Shown in pieces: positions 1 to 5,985 of a stretch of 10,699 nt of DNA (positions within the stretch are counted from its first letter, which is position 1; each line of letters begins with the position of its first letter). A model generated the notes under the pieces. That model worked only from the letters and a program-made list of their open reading frames with translations. It searched no databases and had not been told where the DNA came from. The stretch is taken from NCBI GenBank assembly GCA_937881145.1, contig CALGFL010000470.1, positions 1-10,699 of the forward strand. Direction: 5' to 3'. Source of the stretch: an uncultured Bordetella sp. Its GTDB lineage: Bacteria > Pseudomonadota > Gammaproteobacteria > Burkholderiales > Burkholderiaceae_B. The position numbers were made by a program, and so were the translations under genes.

Positions 1-1
1 T

Positions 2-166
2 CGCGGTTTCACCGCGGTGAAGCACCAGCGGGAAGTGGGCACGGGCTATTTCGACGCCGTGACGCAGGTCATCGAGGCGGGCCGCTCGTCGACGACGGCC
101 CTGACCGGTTCGACCGAAGAAGCGCAGTTCGATGACCATGACGAACCGCTGGCCCAGGTGGCTTGA
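2..166 (+). CDS. aceA: Isocitrate lyase, C-terminal 54 residues (5' end outside window)
   Basis: Isocitrate lyase splits isocitrate into glyoxylate and succinate, the first step of the glyoxylate shunt, which allows growth on acetate and fatty acids. Only the C-terminus is present. The frame is open from base 2 to the TGA at 164-166. It contains the family's C-terminal blocks: [14 protein letters not shown] at about residues 7-20 of the visible part, and [15 protein letters not shown] at about 29-43, which closely matches the end of known bacterial isocitrate lyases. The active-site and metal residues lie upstream and cannot be checked. Most family members end at or just after the EEAQF or EESQF block; this one carries 11 more residues ([11 protein letters not shown]), an acidic tail. 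A strong hairpin terminator follows 24 bases after the stop. The identity is based on recalled family sequences and is firm despite the short length. Confidence 0.88.
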   Translation, partial: RGFTAVKHQREVGTGYFDAVTQVIEAGRSSTTALTGSTEEAQFDDHDEPLAQVA

Positions 167-190
167 TCCATCTGAAGACAGCAGCAAATG

Positions 191-221
191 AAAATGGCCG
201 CGTTGTACGCGGCCATTTTTT
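191..221. terminator. Bidirectional intrinsic terminator between convergent aceA and the yccA-like gene
   Basis: A perfect 12-base-pair stem (191-202 with 208-219) encloses a 5-base loop (TTGTA, 203-207). On the + strand it runs into a T tract (216-221), ending aceA transcription. On the - strand the same stem is followed by TTTT and a T-rich stretch, so it can also stop the converging membrane-protein transcript, whose stop codon lies 18 bases away. Shape and position are both textbook. Confidence 0.88.
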
Positions 222-238
222 GCGCGGTGCAGACCGGC

Positions 239-961
239 TTAGTTGCGGTTGTTGCCGGTGAAGGCGCTGAGCAGCATCAGCAGGTTGGTGAAGACGTTGT
301 AGACGTCGAGATAGACGGCCAGGGTGGCCGTGACGTAGTTGGTTTCGCCGCCGTTGATGATGCGCTGCAGGTCGACCAGCATGAAGGCCGAAAAGATCAC
401 GATGGCCAGCACCGATACGGTGAGCATGAGCGCAGGCAGGTGCAGGAAGATGTTGGCCAGGCTGGCCACGATGATGACCATGAGGCCGGCGAACAGCCAC
501 TTGCCCAGGCTGCTGGACAGGTCGCGCTTGACGGTGCTGGCCAGCGAGGCCATGGCGCCGAACACGATGGCCGTGCCGCCGAAGGCCGTCATGATCAACT
601 GTGCGCCGTTGCTTCGGCCGAGCACGAAGCCCAGCAGTTGCGACAGCATCACACCCATGAAGAAGGTGAAGACCAGCAGCAGGGCCACGCCCAGGGAACT
701 GTTTTTATTGCGCTGGATGCCGAACATCAGCGCGAAGGCGCCGACCAGGAAGATGATAGCGGTGGTGCCGGGGCTGGCCGCCATGGCCTGGTTCAGGCCC
801 AGCGACAGAGCCAGCGCGGCGCCCAGCACGGTGGGAATCATGGACAGCGCGAGCAGCCAGTAAGTATTGCGCAGCACGCGGTTGCGGACGACCTCGCCCG
901 GCGCGCCGGCGTACGCGTCGGGGCCGGAACGGTTGAGGGGGGAAGGACGGAAATCGTTCAT
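239..961 (-). CDS. Bax inhibitor-1 / YccA-family (TMBIM) inner-membrane protein
   Basis: This 240-residue integral membrane protein belongs to the Bax inhibitor-1 (UPF0005/YccA/YbhL) family. After a polar N-terminus of about 30 residues there are some seven hydrophobic segments, roughly at residues 33-55, 66-82, 90-115, 122-142, 153-173, 177-197 and 210-234. The family signature is in the C-terminal part: SAFMLVDLQRIINGG (191-205) then ETNYVTATLAVYLDVYNVF (206-224). The two aspartates there (D197, D219) probably correspond to the pH-sensing pair described for the Bacillus homologue YetJ, a calcium-leak channel. In E. coli, YccA interacts with the FtsH membrane protease; which role applies here is unknown. 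The ATG at 961 has an AGAGGAA ribosome site 5 bases upstream. It is probably transcribed separately from the small gene 140 bases upstream, and it converges on aceA. Confidence 0.88.
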   Translation of the reverse strand: MNDFRPSPLNRSGPDAYAGAPGEVVRNRVLRNTYWLLALSMIPTVLGAALALSLGLNQAMAASPGTTAIIFLVGAFALMFGIQRNKNSSLGVALLLVFTFFMGVMLSQLLGFVLGRSNGAQLIMTAFGGTAIVFGAMASLASTVKRDLSSSLGKWLFAGLMVIIVASLANIFLHLPALMLTVSVLAIVIFSAFMLVDLQRIINGGETNYVTATLAVYLDVYNVFTNLLMLLSAFTGNNRN

Positions 962-1101
962 GGCGGTTCCTCTAGGAGGGTACAGATGAAAGCGGGGCTG
1001 GCACGATACCAGCCTACGCTTTAGTGTATCAGTATGCCTGACAGGCTCCTTAAATACTACTGAATCCCGTCAACAGGTAAATGAGGGTATTACGCCGGAT
1101 T
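962..1101. other. Intergenic region upstream of the yccA-like gene, with small dyads
   Basis: These 140 bases separate the last gene of the pepA-holC group from the downstream membrane-protein gene, both on the - strand. The stretch 1010-1090 is more AT-rich than its surroundings, as expected for a promoter. It contains a perfect 5-1-5 palindrome GCCTG-A-CAGGC (1036-1046), nested inside an AGTAT (1031-1035) / ATACT (1054-1058) inverted pair. A TTGACG box is readable on the - strand near 1068-1073, but no good -10 sits at the right distance from it, so I do not place a specific promoter. I see no hairpin plus T-tract terminator. Confidence 0.35.
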
Positions 1102-1356
1102 TCAACCCGGCCGGATGCGGGACATGGCCTGGGCCAGGATGGCCGGCAGCTCGGCTTCGAGCCGTTCGCGCAGCGTGGCCGCGGCCTGGTCCACGGCGAC
1201 CTTGATGGCCTGTTCGAGGTCGGCCTGCAGGGCGGCGCGCAGCACGGCCTCGGGGACGGCGCTGCCCGGCAAGGCGGCCGGCGTGTCGAGCACGGGAATA
1301 TCGGCTTCGGCGCGCTGCGTCAGGGTAGGGATGCCGTCGGTGGGGGAGAGGGACAT
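1102..1356 (-). CDS. Small conserved-type hypothetical protein (84 aa), coupled to holC
   Basis: An 84-residue protein of unknown function. The N-terminal third is extended and proline/threonine-rich, with a partly repeated motif: IPTLT at residues 9-13 and DIPVL at 19-23. The remainder (about 34-80) is alanine/leucine/glutamate-rich and looks like one or two amphipathic helices. There is no signal peptide, membrane segment or cysteine. The IPTLT...IPVL pattern recalls small Burkholderiales proteins annotated DUF2486, but this is from memory and needs a profile search. The ATG starts 2 bases after the holC stop. Its GGAGG ribosome site (about 7 bases upstream) lies inside the end of holC, so the two are almost certainly translated from one message. 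The tight coupling and clear ribosome site argue that it is a genuine gene. A soluble cytoplasmic role is likely, nothing more specific. Confidence 0.7.
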   Translation of the reverse strand: MSLSPTDGIPTLTQRAEADIPVLDTPAALPGSAVPEAVLRAALQADLEQAIKVAVDQAAATLRERLEAELPAILAQAMSRIRPG

Positions 1357-1358
1357 GG

Positions 1359-1814
1359 TCAGCCTCCGGGTTGAGCGTTAACAGGCCCGATGTCGTGGCT
1401 ATGCAGATCGTGGCCGCCCGCCTGGTAGGCGCGCCAGCGCTGGCGCGCCGTCTGGCGGTCGTTCGCGTCGCCGGAGACGAACTCCAGCAGGCGCGCGTAG
1501 CCGTCGTAGCTGGGTGGGCAGTCGTCGTCCAGGTTCAAGAGCCAGGCTTGCGCGGCCTGGTCGGCCGGTAGCGCCCCAGACGGGTCGGCCGCGGTAAGCA
1601 GCACGGGCGTGTCGGGCGCCAGCGGATCCGTGGCCAACACGTGCGGCACGAAGGAAATATCGTCCAAAGCCCACAGCATGCGATCGAAAGCCGAGAGCCG
1701 CGCGCCGTCACCGCAATAGACGACCAGGCGCCTGCCCGCCTGATGCTGCTTGTAGGCAGTCTGGCAGGCCGAGCGCAGGCGGTCCGGCGCGCCAAAGGCG
1801 AAGTCGATGCGCAT
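1359..1814 (-). CDS. holC: DNA polymerase III chi subunit
   Basis: HolC (chi) forms a heterodimer with psi (HolD) in the clamp-loader complex and links it to single-stranded-DNA-binding protein at the replication fork. The 151-residue product matches the E. coli protein (147 residues) in length and landmarks: a Rossmann-like N-terminal half with RRLVVYCGDG (28-37); the conserved block FDRMLWALDDISFVPHVLA (43-61), equivalent to the LDEALWARPAESFVPHNLA stretch of E. coli chi; and a C-terminal ARQRWRAYQAGGHDL block (123-137). The pepA-holC order is also found in E. coli, which supports the call. The ATG at 1814 has no clear ribosome site, so the start is the best in-frame choice rather than proven. 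It lies 103 bases downstream of pepA and is immediately followed by the small unknown gene. Confidence 0.9.
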   Translation of the reverse strand: MRIDFAFGAPDRLRSACQTAYKQHQAGRRLVVYCGDGARLSAFDRMLWALDDISFVPHVLATDPLAPDTPVLLTAADPSGALPADQAAQAWLLNLDDDCPPSYDGYARLLEFVSGDANDRQTARQRWRAYQAGGHDLHSHDIGPVNAQPGG

Positions 1815-1869
1815 TACCGGTGCTGCCCGAGCGAGTCGCCGGGCCGCCCGAACGCGAGCGACGCGGTTG

Positions 1870-1908
1870 CCCCCATGGGGGGCCGGCGAACACGTAGTGT
1901 GAGCCGGC
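1870..1908. repeat. Nested palindrome pair in the pepA-holC gap (candidate dispersed repeat)
   Basis: Two adjacent dyads fill the middle of the 103-base gap between pepA and holC. First, a perfect 12-base palindrome CCCCCATGGGGG (1870-1881). Directly beside it is a 27-base hairpin: GCCGGC (1882-1887), GA, ACAC (1890-1893), loop GTA, GTGT (1897-1900), GA, GCCGGC (1903-1908). It is a 10-pair stem with one symmetric two-base internal mismatch. In the pepA-holC transcript the mismatch is UC facing UC. There is no T tract on either side, so it is not a standard terminator. The composition and modular look resemble the short intergenic repeats scattered in Bordetella/Achromobacter genomes. Possible roles are transcript processing, 3'-end protection of pepA mRNA, or partial attenuation before holC. 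Function is inference; the pairing is directly visible. Confidence 0.6.
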
Positions 1909-1917
1909 GGGCCATCA

Positions 1918-3435
1918 TCAGCGATTGAGCAGGTACTGCGTCAGAAGCGGCACGGGCCGGGCCGTGGAGCCCTTGTCGTTGCCGCTCTTCCAGGCCGTGC
2001 CGGCGATGTCCAGGTGCGCCCAGGGGTAGGCCTTGGTGAAGCGCGACAGGAAGCAGGCGGCCGTGACGGCGCCGGCCTTGGGGCCGCCGATGTTGGCGAT
2101 GTCGGCGAAGTTGGACTTGAGCTGCTCTTGATAAGCGTCGTCCAGCGGCATGCGCCAGGCCGGATCCAGCGCCTGCCGGCCGGCGGCCAACAGGGCTTCG
2201 GCCAGGTCGTCGCTGGTCGAGAACAGGCCGGTGTTGACGCTGCCCAGGGCCACCACGCAGGCGCCGGTGAGCGTGGCGATGTCGATCACGGCGGCTGGCT
2301 TGAAGCGCTCGGCGTAAGTGAGGGCGTCGCACAGGATCAGGCGGCCTTCGGCGTCGGTGTTGAGGATTTCGATGGTCTGGCCCGACATGCTGGTGACTAC
2401 GTCGCCGGGCCGGTTGGCGCGGCCGCTGGGCATGTTCTCGCAGCTGGCCACCAGGCCGATGACCTCATAGGGCAGGTCGAGCTCGGCGAGGGCGCGGAAG
2501 GTGCCCAGCACGCTGGCCGCGCCGCACATGTCGAATTTCATTTCGTCCATGTTGGCGGCCGGCTTGATCGAGATGCCGCCCGAGTCGAAGGTGATGCCCT
2601 TGCCCACCAGCACCACTGGGCCGGCCGGCGCCTTGGCCTTGGCCTTGGCGGGCGCCTTGCCGGCGTGGCGCAGCACGATGAAGCGCGGCGGTTCGTAGGA
2701 ACCGCGCGCCACCGACAGGAACGAGCCCATGCCCAGCGCTTCGATCTGTTTTTGCTCGAGCACCTGGACCTTGATGGACTTGAATTCGCGCGCCAGCTTC
2801 TTGGCCTGCTCGCCCAGATAGGAGGGCGTGCAGATGTTGGCGGGCAGATTGCCCAGAGTCTTGGCCAGCTTCATGCCCTGCGCGATGGCCGCGCCTTCTT
2901 TCAGGCCTTGCTGGGCGGCCGAGGCGTCGGCGCGCTCGACGACCTGGACGATTTTCTTGAGCTTGGGGTGCGCGTCGGCGTCGGGTTTGCCGAGAGTGTC
3001 GTCGTAGTGATAGACCGCGTTGCCGGCCGCGATGGCCGCGCAGCGGGCGCGGTCGCCGATCGACGCGGCGCCGGACCCGCCGCCGACTTCAATGGCGGCC
3101 AGGGTGGAGACGCCTTCGGTCAAACGCGCCGAAACGCAATAGGCCGCGAAGGCCTGCTCGGCGCCGGCGTGCGCGCGGGCGTCGTATTCCTCGCGCTTGC
3201 CCAGGCCCACCAGCACCACACGCTGGGCCGATACGCCCTGCAGATCGCGCAGCACCAGCGTGCTGCCGACGCGGCCGCGGAACTCGGTCTTGGCAATGGC
3301 GCGCAGGCGGCCGCCCGCGGCGCGATCGAGCACGTCGGCGGCCGGGCTCAATTGGCCGGCGGCATAGACGCCCACCGCCAGCGCGGCGGTCTTGATTTGG
3401 TGCGGAGAAGCGGTGGTCTGTGTGCTAAATTCCAT
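1918..3435 (-). CDS. pepA: Cytosol (leucyl) aminopeptidase, M17 family
   Basis: PepA removes N-terminal residues, preferring leucine, from peptides; it works as a hexamer with two metal ions per subunit. The 505-residue protein has the two-domain M17 layout: a variable N-terminal domain (about 1-170) and the catalytic domain (about 190-505). Metal and catalytic residues are all present with the spacing of E. coli PepA: K279 and D284 (GKGITFDSGG), K291, D302 (KFDMCG), then the signature NTDAEGRL with D361, E363 and R365. I start at the ATG at 3435, giving MEFSTQTTAS. A longer in-frame start at 3522 would add 29 residues unlike the family, and the chosen start gives the usual length (E. coli 503). 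The ribosome site is weak (GGAAAA). An Ala/Lys-rich loop (KAPAKAKAKAPAG, 260-272), encoded over three exact CCTTGG hexamers (2631-2648), precedes the active site. E. coli PepA also binds DNA; that cannot be judged here. Confidence 0.95.
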   Translation of the reverse strand: MEFSTQTTASPHQIKTAALAVGVYAAGQLSPAADVLDRAAGGRLRAIAKTEFRGRVGSTLVLRDLQGVSAQRVVLVGLGKREEYDARAHAGAEQAFAAYCVSARLTEGVSTLAAIEVGGGSGAASIGDRARCAAIAAGNAVYHYDDTLGKPDADAHPKLKKIVQVVERADASAAQQGLKEGAAIAQGMKLAKTLGNLPANICTPSYLGEQAKKLAREFKSIKVQVLEQKQIEALGMGSFLSVARGSYEPPRFIVLRHAGKAPAKAKAKAPAGPVVLVGKGITFDSGGISIKPAANMDEMKFDMCGAASVLGTFRALAELDLPYEVIGLVASCENMPSGRANRPGDVVTSMSGQTIEILNTDAEGRLILCDALTYAERFKPAAVIDIATLTGACVVALGSVNTGLFSTSDDLAEALLAAGRQALDPAWRMPLDDAYQEQLKSNFADIANIGGPKAGAVTAACFLSRFTKAYPWAHLDIAGTAWKSGNDKGSTARPVPLLTQYLLNR

Positions 3436-3565
3436 GACTCTATTTTCCGGGACGGGCCGAGGGCGGCCGACATGGTTGGCTTGCAAGATTGATGGCCGGC
3501 GGGCTCGATCGCCGTCGACCAAAAACCGGCTCTTGTCCTGCGGGATTATCCCCCAAATTTCTCAC
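3436..3565. promoter_or_regulatory. Divergent pepA / lptF intergenic region
   Basis: The start codons of pepA (- strand) and lptF (+ strand) are 130 bases apart, so this stretch must hold promoters for both. I could not find a pair of -35 and -10 boxes with good match and spacing on either strand. The candidate TTGTCC near 3533 has only a poor -10 (AAATTT) before lptF. Neither start has a strong Shine-Dalgarno sequence. The sequence alone cannot place the start points. Confidence 0.4.
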
Positions 3566-4672
3566 ATGTCTTTATTCAAGCGGTCCGTTGTCAGCGAGAT
3601 CACGAGCCATGGCGGCGTGGTGTTCTCCACCTTGTTGATCGTGTGGGTCAGCGTGCTGCTGGTGCGCCTTCTGGGCGAGGCGGCCGCCGGCAACATCGGC
3701 GCCAACGTGGTGATGGGCCTGGCTGCGCTGTCGACCATCACGGCGATGCCCGTCATTTTGCTGGTGTCGCTCTTCATCGCGGTGCTGACCACGGTGACGC
3801 GCAATTACCGCGAATCCGAAATGGTGGTGTGGTTCGCCAGCGGGCTGTCGCTGACCGACTGGCTCAAGCCGGTGCTGACCGTGGCGGTGCCGGTGGCGGT
3901 GGTCACGGCCTGGTTCACCACGGTGGCCGCACCCTGGTCTTATCGGCAGATCGGCGAATACCGCGACCGCTACGAGCAGCGCTCCGATCTTTCCAAAGTC
4001 ACGGCCGGGCAGTTCGCCGAGTCCGAGGCCGGCAAGCGCGTGTTCTTCGCCGAAGACCCGGTGCAGCCGGGCCAGGAACTGGGCGTCGTGTTCGCGCGCC
4101 TCATCGATCCGCAATGGCACAGCGTCATCACCGCGCACAGCGCGCACACCGAGGTCATGCCCAACGGCGACCGCTTCGTGGTGCTCGATAAAGGGCATCG
4201 CTACGACCTCAAGCCCGGCACGCCCGAAATCCGCCTGGTGAATTTCGAACACTATGGCTGGCGCCTGGAAAGCCGCTCGTCGAAAGACCCCGTGGCCCAA
4301 GCCAAAGCGAAGGCCGAGAGTTCCAGCAAGGCGCGCACCACGGAGCAACTGGTGACCGACAACACGCCCGACAGCTGGTCGCAGGTGATGTGGCGCATTT
4401 CCATGCCGCTGGCCGCGCTCAACCTGGCCTTGCTGGCGATACCGCTGGGTGCGGTGAATCCGCGCCTGGGCCGATCCGGCGACCTCTTGATCGCGGGCCT
4501 GGTGGCCATGCTCTACATGAACCTCATCAACCTGTCGCGCGCCTGGATCGGCGACGCCAAGATCAGTTTCGGTGTGGGCGTATGGGCGATCCACGCGCTG
4601 GTGCTGGGGTTCTTCGCCTTGCTTCTGATGCACAGGTTGCGCGTGAAGGCGCCTAAACCGACCAAGCCGTAA
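3566..4672 (+). CDS. lptF: LPS export ABC transporter permease LptF
   Basis: LptF is one of two inner-membrane permeases (with LptG) of the LptB2FG transporter, which extracts lipopolysaccharide from the inner membrane and passes it to LptC and the periplasmic LptA bridge. The 368-residue product (E. coli 366) has the family plan: three N-terminal membrane segments (about 18-38, 54-78, 101-121), a periplasmic beta-jellyroll domain (about 125-270), and three C-terminal segments (about 279-298, 305-327, 336-356). The cytoplasmic loop after the second segment carries RNYRESEMVVW (79-89), the conserved coupling-helix region that contacts the ATPase LptB. The ATG at 3566 (MSLFKRSVVSEI) fits the family start; an earlier in-frame ATG at 3392 would add 58 residues running back into pepA and is rejected. 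The stop is 3 bases before an MFS transporter gene. No lptG is next to it, which is unusual. Confidence 0.92.
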   Translation: MSLFKRSVVSEITSHGGVVFSTLLIVWVSVLLVRLLGEAAAGNIGANVVMGLAALSTITAMPVILLVSLFIAVLTTVTRNYRESEMVVWFASGLSLTDWLKPVLTVAVPVAVVTAWFTTVAAPWSYRQIGEYRDRYEQRSDLSKVTAGQFAESEAGKRVFFAEDPVQPGQELGVVFARLIDPQWHSVITAHSAHTEVMPNGDRFVVLDKGHRYDLKPGTPEIRLVNFEHYGWRLESRSSKDPVAQAKAKAESSSKARTTEQLVTDNTPDSWSQVMWRISMPLAALNLALLAIPLGAVNPRLGRSGDLLIAGLVAMLYMNLINLSRAWIGDAKISFGVGVWAIHALVLGFFALLLMHRLRVKAPKPTKP

Positions 4673-4675
4673 ATC

Positions 4676-5878
4676 ATGACCGGCAGCGGCGACGAGCACT
4701 GGAAGCGCAATCTGGTCGTTTGCGTTTTCGGCTCCTTCACCACGATCGTGGCGATGACGCTGTTGCTGCCGTTCCTGCCTTTGTACGTCGAGCAGCTCGG
4801 CGTGAAAGACCACGCCGCCATCGTGCAATGGTCGGGCGTCGCCTACGGCGCGACCTTCTTTTCTGCTGCATTGACCGCGCCCCTGTGGGGGCGGCTGGCC
4901 GACCGCTACGGCCGCAAGCTCATGCTGATCCGCGCAAGCCTGGGCATGGCGCTCGCCATGTCCCTGCTCGGCATGGCGCACAGCATCTGGCAGTTGGTGG
5001 CGCTCAGGCTGCTGGCCGGCCTGCTCGGTGGCTATGCCTCGGGCTCGATGGTGCTGGTCGCATCTCAGACGCCCAAGGCCCGCTCCGGCTGGGCGCTGGG
5101 AGTCTTGTCGGCCGGCATCATGGCGGGCAATCTCGTCGGCCCCTTGATCGGCGGGCTGCTGCCGCCGCTCATCGGCATACGCAATACTTTTTTGATGGCC
5201 GGCGGCGTCATCTTCGTCACCTTTCTCGCAACGACCTTTCTGATCCGCGAAGAAGCGCACACGTTCAAGGCCAAGGCTCGCAAGGAAGGCGGCGGCTGGG
5301 CGCAGATCTCGGACAAGCGGCCCGTCGTCGCCATGCTTGCGACGGGCCTCTTGCTGATGTTCGCCACGATGTCGATCGAGCCGATCATCACGGTCTACGT
5401 CGCGCAACTGGTCGATCCGGCGCGGGTGACCTTCGTCGCGGGGCTGGTGATGTCGGCGGCGGCGCTGGGCAGCATCCTGTCCTCTACGCATCTGGGCAAG
5501 CTCGCCGACCGCGTCGGCCATTGGCGCATCATCATCGCCTGTCTTTTCGTCGCCGCGGCGCTGTTGATTCCGCAGGCCTTTGTGACCCGCAGCTGGCAGC
5601 TCATCGCGCTGCGCTTTCTGATGGGCCTGGCGCTGGGCGGACTGCTGCCCTGCATTGCCAGCGTCATTCGCCACAACGTGCCCGAGACGATCGTCGGCGG
5701 CATCCTGGGGTATTCGGTGTCGGCGCAATATGCCGGCCAGGTGCTCGGCCCGCTGGGCGGGGGGTTCGTGGGCGGCCGCATCGGCATGCGCTGGGTCTTT
5801 CTCGGCACAGCCGCGCTGATGGCCGCGGGCGCCCTGGTCAATTTCTTCGTCGAGCGGCGCCGGTCCCGGCGGCAGTGA
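4676..5878 (+). CDS. MFS multidrug efflux transporter, MdtG-like (DHA1 family)
   Basis: A 400-residue major facilitator with about 12 membrane segments. It resembles E. coli MdtG (408 residues) along most of its length: WKRNLVV (9-15), LLLPFLPLYVEQLGV (29-43), WSGVAYGATFFSAALTAPLWG (52-72), GWALGVLSAG (138-147). MFS motif A is GRLADRYGRK (72-81), with a degenerate second copy in the middle of the protein (GKLADRVGHWR). The antiporter motif C pattern (G-x8-G-x3-G-P-x2-G-G) appears at about 138-160, supporting proton-coupled export. E. coli MdtG confers fosfomycin and deoxycholate resistance when overproduced; the substrate here is unknown. The ATG is 3 bases after the lptF stop and lacks a visible ribosome site, so translation probably depends on ribosomes finishing lptF. 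An exporter co-expressed with LPS export suggests envelope stress or detoxification, but that is inference. Confidence 0.85.
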   Translation: MTGSGDEHWKRNLVVCVFGSFTTIVAMTLLLPFLPLYVEQLGVKDHAAIVQWSGVAYGATFFSAALTAPLWGRLADRYGRKLMLIRASLGMALAMSLLGMAHSIWQLVALRLLAGLLGGYASGSMVLVASQTPKARSGWALGVLSAGIMAGNLVGPLIGGLLPPLIGIRNTFLMAGGVIFVTFLATTFLIREEAHTFKAKARKEGGGWAQISDKRPVVAMLATGLLLMFATMSIEPIITVYVAQLVDPARVTFVAGLVMSAAALGSILSSTHLGKLADRVGHWRIIIACLFVAAALLIPQAFVTRSWQLIALRFLMGLALGGLLPCIASVIRHNVPETIVGGILGYSVSAQYAGQVLGPLGGGFVGGRIGMRWVFLGTAALMAAGALVNFFVERRRSRRQ

Positions 5879-5889
5879 CGCGAGTCGCG
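5879..5889. repeat. Small palindrome directly after the MFS gene
   Basis: CGCGA-G-TCGCG is a perfect 5-1-5 dyad beginning on the base after the MFS stop codon. It is followed by mixed sequence rather than a T run, so I do not call it a terminator; it may weakly stabilise the 3' end of the lptF-MFS message. Confidence 0.3.
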
Positions 5890-5922
5890 CGAATGCATCA
5901 GGACGCACTAAGAATATAATTT

Positions 5923-5954
5923 TAAGTAATATAAATTTATTTTCTTATTACTTA
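5923..5954. promoter_or_regulatory. Inverted repeat in the cysB promoter, candidate CysB autoregulatory operator
   Basis: Two perfect 9-base arms, TAAGTAATA (5923-5931) and TATTACTTA (5946-5954), are separated by 14 bases, in a roughly 50-base block that is almost pure A/T inside an otherwise GC-rich window. The right arm overlaps the first two bases of the -10 box. LysR-type regulators bind dyads containing T-N11-A, and CysB of enteric bacteria represses its own gene, so an autorepression operator is a natural reading. This is inference from position and symmetry. Confidence 0.5.
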
Positions 5955-5958
5955 TAAT
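5953..5958 (+). promoter_or_regulatory. Perfect -10 box (TATAAT) of the likely cysB promoter
   Basis: TATAAT matches the sigma-70 consensus exactly and would start transcription near 5965, giving a leader of about 21 bases. The -35 region at the right distance (TATAAA, 5930-5935) is poor, consistent with a promoter that is activator-dependent or helped by its AT-rich upstream sequence. A second exact TATAAT at 5915-5920 has no plausible -35 and is less likely to be used. Confidence 0.5.
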
Positions 5959-5973
5959 CAGGGTCTCACTATC

Positions 5974-5984
5974 GCAGGCCCTGC
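5974..5984 (+). promoter_or_regulatory. Palindrome covering the cysB ribosome-binding site
   Basis: GCAGG-C-CCTGC is a perfect 5-1-5 dyad ending one base before the cysB ATG (5986). The only Shine-Dalgarno-like bases (AGG, 5976-5978) are in its left arm. In RNA a one-base loop cannot close, so only the outer pairs of a small hairpin could form. If they do, they would partly mask the ribosome site. Confidence 0.35.
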
Positions 5985-5985
5985 C

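Noticed and set aside
188..1024. Open frame on the + strand opposite the Bax-inhibitor-like gene
   Set aside because: Its product is a Q/H/G/A-rich, domain-free translation, and it begins inside the terminator hairpin.
2014..3492. Long open frame on the + strand opposite pepA
   Set aside because: PepA has all catalytic residues on the other strand; the opposite product is low-complexity and has no ribosome site or family features.
3436..3522. 29-residue N-terminal extension of PepA
   Set aside because: The extra residues are Arg/Pro-rich translation of the promoter gap; the ATG at 3435 gives the usual 505-residue size.
3392..3565. N-terminal extension of LptF starting at 3392
   Set aside because: It would overlap the start of pepA and add 58 residues absent from the family; the ATG at 3566 gives the normal LptF start and length.
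3572..5908. Very long open frame on the - strand opposite lptF and the MFS gene
   Set aside because: It spans two well-identified genes, is rich in H, R, Q, G and D with no recognisable domain, and is the usual GC-rich antisense shadow.
5911..5960. AT-rich block as a scar of horizontal transfer or an insertion-sequence end
   Set aside because: No target-site duplication, transposase remnant or change in neighbouring gene character; a cysB promoter and operator explain it better.
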